Positions 1 to 7,991 are shown, counted from the first letter of the stretch. The stretch is 64,000 bases of DNA from Deltaproteobacteria bacterium (GCA_021372695.1 JAJFTY010000054.1:1-64000), one strand, 5' to 3'. Numbers and translations: made by a program. The notes: generated by a model not told the origin, from the sequence alone.

Positions 1-77
1 CCCCGTTCCGCCCCGCAGTAGAGCTCGCAGGTTTTGCAGCCTGTGCAGCGGTCCATATGAATTCCAATGACTTTCAT
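1..77 (-). CDS. 4Fe-4S ferredoxin-like protein, N-terminal part only
   Basis: Only the first 25 codons lie in the window; the rest is beyond base 1. The peptide begins with a short beta-strand-like segment and then CTGCKTCELYC, the Cys-x2-Cys-x2-Cys pattern that opens a ferredoxin-type 4Fe-4S site. An ATG at base 77 is preceded on the minus strand by GAGGTG six bases upstream, which supports the start. Such N-termini are common in small electron-transfer subunits, for example partners of aldehyde ferredoxin oxidoreductases or formate dehydrogenases, but the partner cannot be told from 25 residues. It lies downstream of tctA on the same strand, separated by 70 bases of AT-rich DNA. Confidence 0.75.
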   Translation of the reverse strand, partial: MKVIGIHMDRCTGCKTCELYCGAER

Positions 78-147
78 GAACGACACCTCATACGAAGATT
101 TTCTGAAGCACTTTAAAAAATATGTTCTTTCAAACCTTTTCCTTATC

Positions 148-1659
148 TCACACTGCGGGTTTCCTCCCGGCCCTGTAGCGAACCCAGAGGATACGCAGAA
201 GCGGTGAGAAGAGGGAAATGATCGCGACAACTGTCAGGACCGCCGAGATGGGGCGGGTGAAGAAGATCGAGATCGAGCCGTGTGAGATCGTCAGGGACTG
301 GCGCAGGGACATCTCCACCAGCCGCCCGATCACCAGGGCCAGAACCATCGGCGCAGCCGGGAAATCGAGCTTCCGCATCACGTACCCGACGATGCCGAAG
401 AAGAACATGACCCACATGTCGAAGACGTTGTTGTCCGTGGCGAAGATGCCCGTGGCCGAGATCGTCAGGATGAGCGGCATCAATACCTTGTAGGGGACCT
501 TGAGCAGCTTCACCCAGAGGCCGATCAGCGGCATGTTCAGGACGATCAGGAACACGTTGCCGATGTACATGCTGGCGATGAGCCCCCAGACGAACTCCGG
601 ATTGCTCGAAAAGAGCATGGGGCCGGGCCGCAGGCCGTGGATCATCAGGGCTCCCAGCATGATCGCGGTCGCTCCACCGGAAGGGATTCCCAGGGTGAGG
701 AGGGGCACCATCGCGCCGCCCGCAGCCGCGTTGTTGGCCCCTTCGGGCGCCGCGACCCCCTCGATGACGCCGGTCCCGAATTTTTCCGGATGCTTGCTCA
801 CCTTCTTCTCCACCGCGTAGGCGATAAACGAGCAGAGGGTAGCGCCGGAGCCGGGAAGGGTCCCGATGAAGAATCCGAGGATAGAGCCCCGCCAGAGCGC
901 TCCGAAGGAGTCTTTCCAGTCCTGGAGATTCGGAAAGAGACTCATGAAGCCCAGCTTCGCGTCCGAGAAAACCTGTTTGATCTCCTCCTCGAGGTTCACC
1001 AGGATCTCCGACACGGCAAAGAGGCCGATGGCCATTCCGATGAAGCCGACGCCGTCGAGCAGATTCATGTTGTCGAAGGTGAAGCGGGCCACGCCGCTGA
1101 TGGCGTCGATGCCGACGCAGGCGACCAGAAGCCCGATGATGGCGCTGATGTAGGCCTTGAGCGGCTTGTCCCCGCCCAGCGCCGAGACCAGCGTCAGCCC
1201 CATGAAGGTCAGGGCGAAGTATTCGGGCGGTCCGAAGGAGACCGCGAAGCTCGCGAGCGGCGGGGCGATCAGCGTCAGCATGATGATGGCGAAGGTGCCG
1301 GCGATGAACGAGGCCAGGGCGGCCATCCCCAGCGCCGGTCCGGCCCTTCCTTTTTTGGCCATCTGGTAGCCGTCCAGCATGGTCATGACCGAGGCGGACT
1401 CCCCGGGCAGGTTGATCAGGATCGATGTCGTCGATCCCCCGTACATCGCCCCGTAGTAGATCCCGGCCAGGGTGATGATGGCCGTGGTCGCGCTCATCCC
1501 GAAAGTGACCGGGATCAGGATGGCGATACCCGTGGTCGGTCCGATCCCCGGCAGCACCCCGATGAGGGTCCCGATCAGCACCCCGATGAAGCAGAAGAGG
1601 AGATTCTGCATCGAGGTGGCGACCTGAAATCCAAGAAAAAGATTATGGAATAAATCCAT
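148..1659 (-). CDS. tctA: Tripartite tricarboxylate transporter, large membrane subunit TctA
   Basis: Large permease subunit of a tripartite tricarboxylate transporter (TTT), a secondary importer that works with a periplasmic binding protein to take up citrate-like or other carboxylates. The 503-residue product has the family length (about 500), is hydrophobic throughout with roughly ten or more membrane segments, and carries the glycine-proline signature GVLPGIGPTTG at residues 34-44. A second glycine-rich stretch with GALMIHGLRPGP follows near residue 340. The start is set by GGAGG seven bases before the ATG. It follows tctB by 18 bases, so the two are co-transcribed. Substrate cannot be read from the sequence. 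Confidence 0.95.
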   Translation of the reverse strand: MDLFHNLFLGFQVATSMQNLLFCFIGVLIGTLIGVLPGIGPTTGIAILIPVTFGMSATTAIITLAGIYYGAMYGGSTTSILINLPGESASVMTMLDGYQMAKKGRAGPALGMAALASFIAGTFAIIMLTLIAPPLASFAVSFGPPEYFALTFMGLTLVSALGGDKPLKAYISAIIGLLVACVGIDAISGVARFTFDNMNLLDGVGFIGMAIGLFAVSEILVNLEEEIKQVFSDAKLGFMSLFPNLQDWKDSFGALWRGSILGFFIGTLPGSGATLCSFIAYAVEKKVSKHPEKFGTGVIEGVAAPEGANNAAAGGAMVPLLTLGIPSGGATAIMLGALMIHGLRPGPMLFSSNPEFVWGLIASMYIGNVFLIVLNMPLIGLWVKLLKVPYKVLMPLILTISATGIFATDNNVFDMWVMFFFGIVGYVMRKLDFPAAPMVLALVIGRLVEMSLRQSLTISHGSISIFFTRPISAVLTVVAIISLFSPLLRILWVRYRAGRKPAV

Positions 1660-1677
1660 GATAATACCTCCGCCTGA

Positions 1678-2139
1678 CTAAAACCCGAACATATTCGAGG
1701 GCAAGATAATTTCCAACAGGACCTGGAAGACGATGAAAAGGCCGGCGGCCGTGCAGACGGCTACTGCCAGCGAAAGCGGCCACTTCTGACGCTCCACGAC
1801 CTTTACCAGGTAGATGACGAAGAGGAATGTGTCCAGGATGTATCCCAGGATGTCGATGAGTTCGATGTAGACCCCGAGACCGACCAGGACCAGTACGATG
1901 GTGAACAGGGCATGCTTCCCCGGGAAGACGGGCTTGCTGTCTTCCTTGGTCGGTTGGCGGTGCCAGGCCGTGGCGAGGAGAATCGTCGCCAGAATCGCCA
2001 GCACGATTCCCAGCCAGAAGGGCAGGAACCCCGCGCCCGGTCCAAAGGTTGCCGAGGGGGGCATTTCCGATGCTCCCCAGATTACCGCACCGGATAGGAC
2101 CAGAAGGACTATTCCGGCGATCATTTCTGCCTTTTTCAT
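1678..2139 (-). CDS. tctB: Tripartite tricarboxylate transporter, small membrane subunit TctB
   Basis: Small membrane subunit of the TTT importer. The 153-residue product has about four hydrophobic helices and the typical TctB layout: one N-terminal helix, a Pro/Gly-rich loop (SATFGPGAGFLPFWLG) and further helices after residue 70. A longer frame starts at a TTG at 2154, but the ATG at 2139 has GAGG about five bases upstream and gives MKKAEMIAG, a normal first helix, so I place the start there. It sits between tctC and tctA on one strand. A strong hairpin separates it from tctC. Confidence 0.92.
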   Translation of the reverse strand: MKKAEMIAGIVLLVLSGAVIWGASEMPPSATFGPGAGFLPFWLGIVLAILATILLATAWHRQPTKEDSKPVFPGKHALFTIVLVLVGLGVYIELIDILGYILDTFLFVIYLVKVVERQKWPLSLAVAVCTAAGLFIVFQVLLEIILPSNMFGF

Positions 2140-2167
2140 ATACTGCCTCGTCAATACTTTTTTAAAA

Positions 2168-2194
2168 ACGGGGGCGCAGTTTCTGCGCCCCCGT
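2168..2194 (-). terminator. Intrinsic terminator or attenuator between tctC and tctB
   Basis: Perfect inverted repeat: arms 2168-2179 and 2183-2194 (12 bp, GC-rich, ACGGGGGCGCAG) around a 3-base loop. On the minus strand it is followed by a run of T (bases 2168-2164). It lies inside the tctCBA gene set, right after the binding-protein stop codon. A partial terminator here would make more binding protein than permease, a usual need for such systems. Confidence 0.8.
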
Positions 2195-2218
2195 TCACGG
2201 TTGAACGTTGCTACCCGA

Positions 2219-3199
2219 TTACTTCTTCTTGATCAGGTTCATGTCTTTGAGGATGACGGCATACTTGGCGTTCCACTCATCGTTGAACTTCCCGAAGGCC
2301 GCGCTGTCCATCCACGCTTCGGTGAGCATGTTTTCCTTGCAGTACTTCTTGAAGGTTTCGGACTTGTAGTACTTCAGGAAGGCATCCTCCAGGGTCTTCA
2401 GGGCGTCAGCCGGAATGCCCGCCGGTGCGCAGATGCCGCGGTTCTGGACGTACACGGCGTTGACGCCTTGCTCCTTGAGGGTCGGAACATCCGGCGCGCC
2501 GGCCAGCCGCTTTTCTGCGAAAACACCGATCAGTTTGACCTTGCCGGCCTTGTAGAGCTCCAGAGCCTCGCCGGGGTTGGAGACCGCCATGTCGATGTGG
2601 CCGCCCAGGAGGGCCGCGTTGACCTCTCCGCCGCCGTTGAAGACGATGAAGTTGAACTGGACGCCGGCCGCCTTCTCGATCAGGTAGGCGCAGATCGAGT
2701 CGGAGGAGCCCAGCTGGGTCCCGCCCACGGTGATCTTCTTGGGGTTGGCCTTGGCGAAATCGATGATCTCCTTGACCGTCTTATACTTGGAGCTGGGGCC
2801 GACCATCAGCATGTATTCGTCGAACGCGAAATTGGCGACCGGGGTGAAGTCCTTGGGTCCGACCGGGGTCAGACCCATCAGGGGGGTGGTCAGGAAGCTG
2901 GTGACCGCGGTTACGAGATAGTAGGGGTCCTTCTTCTTGCCGGCCACGTAGGCGAAGGCGATGCCGCCGCTTCCACCCGGCTTATTCTCGACGACGATCG
3001 GCTGGGGAAGGTACTTGTCCTTGTCGAAGGCTGCCGACATGGTGCGGGCGAAGATGTCGCTGCCCCCGCCGGCACCGGCATGGACGATCAGCGTAATCGG
3101 TTTCGTCGGGTATGGACCGGCGGCGAATACGTTCGCCGCCCCGACTGCGACAAAAAAGACGACCAAAAACAATACGGACAACTTAAACAGTTTCTTCAT
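2219..3199 (-). CDS. tctC: Tripartite tricarboxylate transporter substrate-binding protein TctC
   Basis: Periplasmic solute-binding protein of the Bug/TctC family (326 residues, family about 320). A signal peptide covers residues 1-26 (MKKLFKL, hydrophobic core, VFA-A cleavage). The mature protein opens with YPTKPITLIVHAGAGGGSD, the typical ligand-binding strand-loop of the family; GGSG at about residue 75 and the late NRGICAPAGIP region also fit. The start is the ATG at 3199, since GGAGG lies seven bases before it; an in-frame codon at 3211 has no such site. First gene of tctCBA, 100 bases after the regulator gene on the same strand. Ligand unknown. Confidence 0.95.
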   Translation of the reverse strand: MKKLFKLSVLFLVVFFVAVGAANVFAAGPYPTKPITLIVHAGAGGGSDIFARTMSAAFDKDKYLPQPIVVENKPGGSGGIAFAYVAGKKKDPYYLVTAVTSFLTTPLMGLTPVGPKDFTPVANFAFDEYMLMVGPSSKYKTVKEIIDFAKANPKKITVGGTQLGSSDSICAYLIEKAAGVQFNFIVFNGGGEVNAALLGGHIDMAVSNPGEALELYKAGKVKLIGVFAEKRLAGAPDVPTLKEQGVNAVYVQNRGICAPAGIPADALKTLEDAFLKYYKSETFKKYCKENMLTEAWMDSAAFGKFNDEWNAKYAVILKDMNLIKKK

Positions 3200-3299
3200 T
3201 CTATCCTCCATAATCTTTCCGGTACGCAGCAGCGGATATCATCCTTGCCCGTCCGGCCGTTCAATGGGTTCTCCGGAAAACCGATACCCGCTTCCTGAC

Positions 3300-4103
3300 T
3301 CAACGCATCCTGTCGCGATCACCCCCTTTGCCCTGTTCAATTCCGCTTGATTTGTCGTTTGAATCTGAATGGTTATCGTCATTCTGGTTGTAGACTTGTT
3401 CGATCTGGATATCGAAGTGAATCTCCAGTTCGCGGATCGTCTTTTCCGTATCCCGGCTGCTGATCGCCTTGACGATCCGGTCGTGGATGTCCAGCATCAA
3501 CTCGATCCTCGATGGGTCTTCCTGGAAATACTGCCGCCGCATGTTGATCCAAAGGGGCTGAATGGTCAGGTCGAGGAGCCTGTCGACGATCCCTTCGATG
3601 ATGCGGTTCTTCGTGGCCCGGGCGATAGCGAGGTGAAACTCCTTCCCGTAGCGGAGGTATTCTTCCAGGTCCCCCTTGCGGCCGCGGACGCACTTTTCAT
3701 CCCAGGCCTTCTTGAGGGCGAGGAGGTCTGCGTCCGTCGCGACCTTGATCGCGAGCTGCGCCGCACCGATCTCGACCGCCTTGCGCGCCTGCATGTTTTC
3801 GTAAGGGCTGTCGCACTCCTCCAGGACCGTCAGGGCCTGCCGGGTGATATCTTCGCTCGCTGTCGGCGCGGAGACGTAGGTGCCGTCACCGGGGCGGCTT
3901 TCGAGGACGCCGACGATCTGGAGGGCGCTGATCGCCTCACGCAGGGAGGGGCGGCTGACCCCCATCTGCTCGCTGATCAGACGCTCCGAGGGGAGCCGGC
4001 TTCCCGCCTTGTAGCTGCCTGCATTGATCATCCGCAGCAACTGGTCGGCGATGAATGAACTCTTCTTTTTGAATCGTGGCTGAGCCACCTTTTCGAAAAT
4101 CAT
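3300..4103 (-). CDS. GntR-family transcriptional regulator, FadR (FCD) subfamily
   Basis: DNA-binding regulator of 267 residues. Residues 8-75 form the winged helix (LPSERLISEQMGVSRPSLRE is the recognition region, GDGTYVS the wing). The rest is an all-helical FCD ligand-binding domain with a likely metal site (EFHLAIARATKN near residue 155). FadR-type regulators usually respond to small carboxylates or acyl compounds. The start at 4103 is preferred over an ATG at 4172 because GAGGG lies just upstream and the longer form adds 23 non-family residues. It is upstream of tctCBA on the same strand, so it most likely controls the transporter, and itself through the operator at 4116-4130. Confidence 0.9.
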   Translation of the reverse strand: MIFEKVAQPRFKKKSSFIADQLLRMINAGSYKAGSRLPSERLISEQMGVSRPSLREAISALQIVGVLESRPGDGTYVSAPTASEDITRQALTVLEECDSPYENMQARKAVEIGAAQLAIKVATDADLLALKKAWDEKCVRGRKGDLEEYLRYGKEFHLAIARATKNRIIEGIVDRLLDLTIQPLWINMRRQYFQEDPSRIELMLDIHDRIVKAISSRDTEKTIRELEIHFDIQIEQVYNQNDDNHSDSNDKSSGIEQGKGGDRDRMR

Positions 4104-4115
4104 CTGTCCCTCAAA

Positions 4116-4130
4116 ATTGGTCAGACCGGT
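4116..4130. promoter_or_regulatory. Candidate FadR/PdhR-type operator
   Basis: ATTGGTCAGACCGGT is a near-palindrome matching the pattern TNGTNNNACN typical of GntR/FadR-subfamily operators (the PdhR site is ATTGGTnnnACCAAT). It lies 13-27 bases upstream of the regulator's start codon and downstream of its likely -10 element, a position suited to autorepression. Assignment to this regulator is an inference. Confidence 0.45.
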
Positions 4131-4143
4131 AAGACTGGAAAGC

Positions 4144-4172
4144 ACCCTAGCGCGCCGTAAATGGGAAGTCAA
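4144..4172 (-). promoter_or_regulatory. Promoter of the FadR-type regulator
   Basis: On the minus strand TTGACT (4172-4167), a 17-base spacer and TAGGGT (4149-4144). The -35 is close to consensus, the -10 weak. The start point would fall near 4137, just before the candidate operator. Confidence 0.4.
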
Positions 4173-4196
4173 GAAAAAAATGGAACCGGAAGTTTC

Positions 4197-4225
4197 TTGA
4201 CGGAATTACAGATTTCCTGCATAGT
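4197..4225 (+). promoter_or_regulatory. Promoter of the orphan membrane protein gene
   Basis: TTGACG (4197-4202), 17-base spacer, CATAGT (4220-4225). It is divergent from the regulator promoter, with the two -35 elements about 25 bases apart, so one protein could influence both. Confidence 0.5.
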
Positions 4226-4280
4226 TACGCTGATTTTCAGAAGAGATTCTCCAAATAATCTGTCGCAAAAGGAGGGAGCG

Positions 4281-4937
4281 ATGCCGACGCAAGCTTCGCA
4301 GGCCGCCCTGAACGGGCTATTGGACCTGACGATGATCAAGTGGTATGTCATCCCGCTTTTGGCCATCGTCATCTACATCTACGTCACGGAAATGAAGAAG
4401 GCCCGGGAGGCGGGGAACTGGAACGCCATCTTCGCCGGCCTCACCGTTTTCGGCATGGACTTCTTCAACGAGACCTGGAACGGCTGGGTCTTCCATTTCA
4501 CCAACCATTCCGCCTTCTGGACGACCCCGGGCGACACGGCCCTGCGAACCATGATCGGCTGGAACATCGAGATCATGTTCATGTTCGCGATCTCCGGGAT
4601 CATCTTCTACCACACCCTGTCGGATAGGAAAGAGGAGAGGATCCTGGGGGTTCCGAACCGTTGGTTCTGGGCGATCGGCTATTCGGTCTTCTGCGTTTTC
4701 GTGGAATGCCTGCTGAACGTCGGCGGCCACCTCGTCTGGGAGTACCCCTTCTGGAAGCTCTCGTTCGGCGGCGTCTGGCTGATCTTCCTTTTTGGCTACT
4801 TCGAATTCTACGTGGCGGCCAACCTTGTCATCGGGATGAAGACAAACCGCGGCAAGGTCGCGGCGATCGGTTGGATTTACAGCGTACCCGTCGTCATGAA
4901 CGTGATCGGCAAGGGCATCTTCCACTGGGCCTACTGA
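4281..4937 (+). CDS. Hypothetical multi-pass membrane protein
   Basis: I do not recognise a named family. The product has 218 residues with about six hydrophobic helices (near residues 15-35, 45-60, 92-115, 127-147, 160-178, 188-212). It is rich in Trp and aromatic residues (NETWNGWVFHF, WNIEIMFMF, HLVWEYPFW), which suggests a membrane-embedded binding site. The ATG at 4281 has a strong AAAGGAGGG site eight bases upstream; an open frame to 4161 adds a non-conserved extension and is not used. It is transcribed divergently from the FadR-type regulator and may be under its control, but no function can be given. Confidence 0.8.
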   Translation: MPTQASQAALNGLLDLTMIKWYVIPLLAIVIYIYVTEMKKAREAGNWNAIFAGLTVFGMDFFNETWNGWVFHFTNHSAFWTTPGDTALRTMIGWNIEIMFMFAISGIIFYHTLSDRKEERILGVPNRWFWAIGYSVFCVFVECLLNVGGHLVWEYPFWKLSFGGVWLIFLFGYFEFYVAANLVIGMKTNRGKVAAIGWIYSVPVVMNVIGKGIFHWAY

Positions 4938-4975
4938 ACAGGCTTTCCCTGATCCGCAGAGCGTTTCAACGATTC

Positions 4976-5008
4976 GCATGGGGACAGATTCGAAATCTGT
5001 CCCCATGC
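4976..5008. repeat. 15-bp perfect hairpin (GGGGACAGATT type) between convergent genes
   Basis: Arms 4976-4990 (GCATGGGGACAGATT) and 4994-5008 are perfect inverted copies around a 3-base loop. No T-run follows on either strand, so it is not a standard intrinsic terminator, although it lies between convergent genes. From memory, GGGGACAGATT palindromes recur in Desulfobacterota genomes as REP-like units; only one copy is seen here. Confidence 0.6.
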
Positions 5009-5028
5009 ATCCAGCCTGATGCTTGCGT

Positions 5029-6279
5029 TCAGCAGATCTCCAGGACCGCGGCCAGCGATACCCCACCGCCGCCGCAGAGGGTTGCCATGCCGAGGCTCTT
5101 TCCCCTCTGGCGCATCGCATGGAGGAGGGTGACCATGATCCGGCAGCCCGTGGAGCCCACCGGATGGCCCAGGCCCACGCCCGAGCCGTTGACGTTCGTC
5201 AATTCGCGGTTCAGGCCCAGCTCCCTCTCGCACCCCAGGTACTGGGCGGCGAAAGCCTCGTTCACCTCGATCAGTTCAAAGTCGGTGAGTTTCATCCCCG
5301 ATCTCTGGAGAAGATTCCGGACAGCCGGAACGGGGCTGAGCCCCATGACCGAGGGGTGGCAGCCGCCACGGCCGATCGCCTTGATCCGGGCGAGGGGGGT
5401 GAGGCCGAGCTCTGCCGCCTTTTCCGCTGACATGATGACCATCGCGCTCGCCCCGTCGTTCACGCCCGAGGAGTTGCCCGCCGTGACCTTGCCGGTCTTC
5501 GGAACGAAAGCGGCAGGAAGTGCTGCAAGATCGGCCGCCGTCAGGCCGGGGCGGAAATGTTCGTCCTTCGTAAAGATCAAGGGCGGCTTCCCCTTCTTCT
5601 GAGGGATCTCCACCGGAACGATCTCTGCCCGGAAATCACCCTCCTTGGTGGCCCGCTCGGCGTTGTTGTGGCTCCGGAGCGCGACCTCGTCGATCTCCTC
5701 CCGGGTGAGGTTGTACATTTGGGCGACCAGTTCGGCGGTGACCCCCATGATGTAAGGCTTGCCGCGGAAGAGCTCGACCACCCCCCCCTCCTTGACAGGC
5801 CCCTTTTCCAGGCCGGGGAGGAGGTGCGATCCGGCGTGGAGGCCGTGCACGATGTCGTCCACGAACACCTGGTCCTGGAACCGGCAGCCCCACCGGGCGT
5901 TGGGGACGGAATAGGCGATGCCCGACATATGCTCCATCCCGCCGGCCAGGATCACATCCGCCATCCCGGCCTGGATCATCGCCATGCCGGAGACGACCGC
6001 CTCCATGCCGGAGATGCAGACCCGGTTGACCGTCACGGCGGTCACGGTTTCGGGAATGCCCGCCATCAGGGCGGCGATCCGGGTGACGTTCAGGGTGTCC
6101 GTGGGCTCCATGCAGCAGCCGAAGCGGACATCGTCGATGATCCCGGCGTCGATGCCGGCCCGTTTTACGGCCTCCTTCATGACCACGCTGCCGAGGGCCG
6201 CACAGTTGAGATCCCGGAGCGATCCGCCGAATGAACCAACGGCGGTGCGGCAGGCCGATACGATGACGCAATCTTTCAT
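5029..6279 (-). CDS. Thiolase family acetyl-CoA C-acyltransferase
   Basis: Thiolase of 416 residues (family 390-430) that makes or cleaves 3-ketoacyl-CoA in fatty-acid or acetoacetyl-CoA metabolism in the cytoplasm. Residues 1-20 show the thiolase N-terminus (SACRTAVGSFGG). The nucleophile is Cys88 in NRVCISGMEA, followed by ILAGGMEHMS. Near residue 370 lies GLGHPVGSTGCRI with the catalytic His. The second catalytic Cys is Cys402 in LCGGGGVS. The start is fixed by AGGAGG eight bases before the ATG. It stands alone on the minus strand, separated from the upstream deacetylase gene by a terminator. Chain-length preference cannot be told. Confidence 0.95.
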   Translation of the reverse strand: MKDCVIVSACRTAVGSFGGSLRDLNCAALGSVVMKEAVKRAGIDAGIIDDVRFGCCMEPTDTLNVTRIAALMAGIPETVTAVTVNRVCISGMEAVVSGMAMIQAGMADVILAGGMEHMSGIAYSVPNARWGCRFQDQVFVDDIVHGLHAGSHLLPGLEKGPVKEGGVVELFRGKPYIMGVTAELVAQMYNLTREEIDEVALRSHNNAERATKEGDFRAEIVPVEIPQKKGKPPLIFTKDEHFRPGLTAADLAALPAAFVPKTGKVTAGNSSGVNDGASAMVIMSAEKAAELGLTPLARIKAIGRGGCHPSVMGLSPVPAVRNLLQRSGMKLTDFELIEVNEAFAAQYLGCERELGLNRELTNVNGSGVGLGHPVGSTGCRIMVTLLHAMRQRGKSLGMATLCGGGGVSLAAVLEIC

Positions 6280-6577
6280 GATCTCTTACCTCCTGAAATG
6301 GAATGGGTTGCGGAACGTTCGGGCAATGAAAAGGGCTGCATAACCGACGGTTTTGCAGCCCTGGATCTCTGGCTCGGAAGGACGCTCAGTCGCTGCGAGA
6401 AGTACGGCATTATGACCGTGTGGAAATAGAGATGTCGGAGTTGTCCTCATTCAAAGCATGAATGTTGGCAAAGAGCGGGATGTTCATATCAGATCTTGCC
6501 CCGCTCATCAATGGCAATCGGCGAAAAACTGCATTCATGAGCCGCCATCGGCCGGCCTCACCTCTTCCGCAACCGCT
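6280..6577. other. 298-base intergenic region upstream of the thiolase gene
   Basis: Between the thiolase start and the stop of the deacetylase-fold gene, both on the minus strand. It holds the terminator at 6332-6362. I see no convincing gene or consensus promoter; a promoter for the thiolase must lie in 6280-6331 or overlap the hairpin. Confidence 0.5.
6332..6362 (-). terminator. Intrinsic terminator downstream of the deacetylase-fold gene
   Basis: Arms 6332-6340 (AGGGCTGCA) and 6354-6362 pair perfectly and enclose a second short inverted repeat (AACCG/CGGTT), giving a long hairpin. On the minus strand it ends in TTTT. It separates the deacetylase-fold gene from the thiolase gene. Confidence 0.7.
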
Positions 6578-7324
6578 CTATCCCGCATCCATTCCCTCGA
6601 CGAAGGCCAGGACGTTCTCACCGAGGACCCGGTGGTTGTAGCCTCCTTCGAGAATGGCGAAGCAGCCGCCCTTGCTCCGGATGGCGGCCCGGCGTACGAG
6701 AAGGCCCATGGTGCGGTAGTCTTCCGTGGCGAGGAGTCCGCCCCAATCGGCGACGTGATGGTCGAAGCCCGCTGACACGCCGATGATGTCCCACGCACCT
6801 GAGGCCAGGCGCGCCTCGACGGACGCCACATATTCACGGGGATCCGCGGACGAGGGGTTGAAGATGGTCACGTATCCCTTTCCGCCCAGGATGTTGACCG
6901 TGCCGTCCCCGAAGTGCAGATCGAAGTCGAGGACGAAGGCGTTCGCGATCGCCCCTTTCCGGCGCAGTCTGTCGACGGCGATGGCCATGTTGTTGAAGTA
7001 ACAGAAGCCCCAGGCGCTCCCGGCCGAAGCGTGGTGCCCGGGCGGACGGATCAGGGCGAAGCTCGGCTCGGCAAGTCCCGACTCCGCGGCCTGAACGGCG
7101 CCGCCTGCGGCAAGGGCGGCGATTTCGTACAACCCCTCGCTCTTCACCTCCTCGACGTGGGCGGGTTCGTGTACGGCCAGGATGTCTCTCTCTTCGGCTG
7201 GCTCAGCCGCCACGAATTCCACCCGGCCCTGGAGCGCCGCGACGACGGCGGCCATTCGACCGGGTGCCGCCGCCGGGTCGGAGGTGTACACGTCGTGGAA
7301 CCGTTCGTGGAAGAAAACCTTCAT
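6578..7324 (-). CDS. Histone deacetylase family protein (acetoin-utilization/AcuC-like)
   Basis: Zinc-dependent deacetylase-fold hydrolase of 248 residues, short for the family (usually 300-370). Conserved parts in order: RPPGHHA with the catalytic His pair, GFCYFNN, DFDLHFGDGT with the Asp and His zinc ligands, SAGFDHH with the third zinc ligand Asp, and LEGGY with the catalytic-site Tyr. The second His of the usual HHGDGT is Phe here; this position is not a zinc ligand. Likely substrates are acylated lysines, acetylpolyamines or other amides. GGAGG lies nine bases before the ATG. A second, longer family member lies at 62186-63499. Confidence 0.9.
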   Translation of the reverse strand: MKVFFHERFHDVYTSDPAAAPGRMAAVVAALQGRVEFVAAEPAEERDILAVHEPAHVEEVKSEGLYEIAALAAGGAVQAAESGLAEPSFALIRPPGHHASAGSAWGFCYFNNMAIAVDRLRRKGAIANAFVLDFDLHFGDGTVNILGGKGYVTIFNPSSADPREYVASVEARLASGAWDIIGVSAGFDHHVADWGGLLATEDYRTMGLLVRRAAIRSKGGCFAILEGGYNHRVLGENVLAFVEGMDAG

Positions 7325-7367
7325 GGCTCATTCCTCCAAATCCACCCGCCCGAAAGGATGTTCGGCT

Positions 7368-7991
7368 CTATCTGATTGCCGCCGCCTTCTGAAGGCTGTA
7401 AATGGCCTCTTCCAATCCCGTCTTGCCATCGGCGTTGATGTCGATCGCTGGCGCATACTCGAATCGAAGCGGTAATTTTACGGGCGTGGTGAACGGAATC
7501 TGCGGATTGGCCACCTCGGTATATTGGACATATCCGCTCATGTCCAGGTTTACCATTGCTCCCGAACAGCTTCCTGGTACTGTCGGACCCCCATACTCGT
7601 AAATCATCCCTGAACCGAACGGCAGTGTCACATTGCCATTCCTCGGGAGGTAATATTTGTTCGTGCGCCTGTCTTTCACCAAATGTTGCGGATCGCGGCT
7701 ATGAAGCGGAAAAAAGGGGATGCCCGTACAGTCCGACGTCGAAAAAAGAATAGGGCCATACAGGTCGGCATAGTCGTTATCGTTATCGCTATAGCTCAGG
7801 GAGATGATTCTATTGATTGCCGGTACGTATAACCGCCAGGTGCCGGCAGCGCCGTAATCCAAGAGGACACCCAGATATTGGTTGTCAGCGTCGTAGACGT
7901 TCAACTCGGCGTATGCGGTGGAATGTCCCGCAGAAAGTGACAAGATAACGATGATGAAGGCAGAACATAGAAAATTACGGCGCCTCTTCAT
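7368..7991 (-). CDS. Secreted hypothetical protein with C-terminal EF-hand-like calcium loop
   Basis: A 207-residue protein with a clear signal peptide (MKRRRNFL, hydrophobic core, cleavage near AYA at residues 26-28). The middle is a Tyr/Asp-rich beta-type domain that I do not recognise. The tail (residues 184-207) contains an EF-hand or dockerin-like loop: Asp184, Asn186, Asp188, Gly189 and Glu195, followed by AIYSLQ. Tails of the type DxNxDGKxGLEEAIxALQ recur on secreted proteins of Desulfobacterota; their role is not established. A GGGGG run precedes the ATG. No operon partners. Confidence 0.75.
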   Translation of the reverse strand: MKRRRNFLCSAFIIVILSLSAGHSTAYAELNVYDADNQYLGVLLDYGAAGTWRLYVPAINRIISLSYSDNDNDYADLYGPILFSTSDCTGIPFFPLHSRDPQHLVKDRRTNKYYLPRNGNVTLPFGSGMIYEYGGPTVPGSCSGAMVNLDMSGYVQYTEVANPQIPFTTPVKLPLRFEYAPAIDINADGKTGLEEAIYSLQKAAAIR

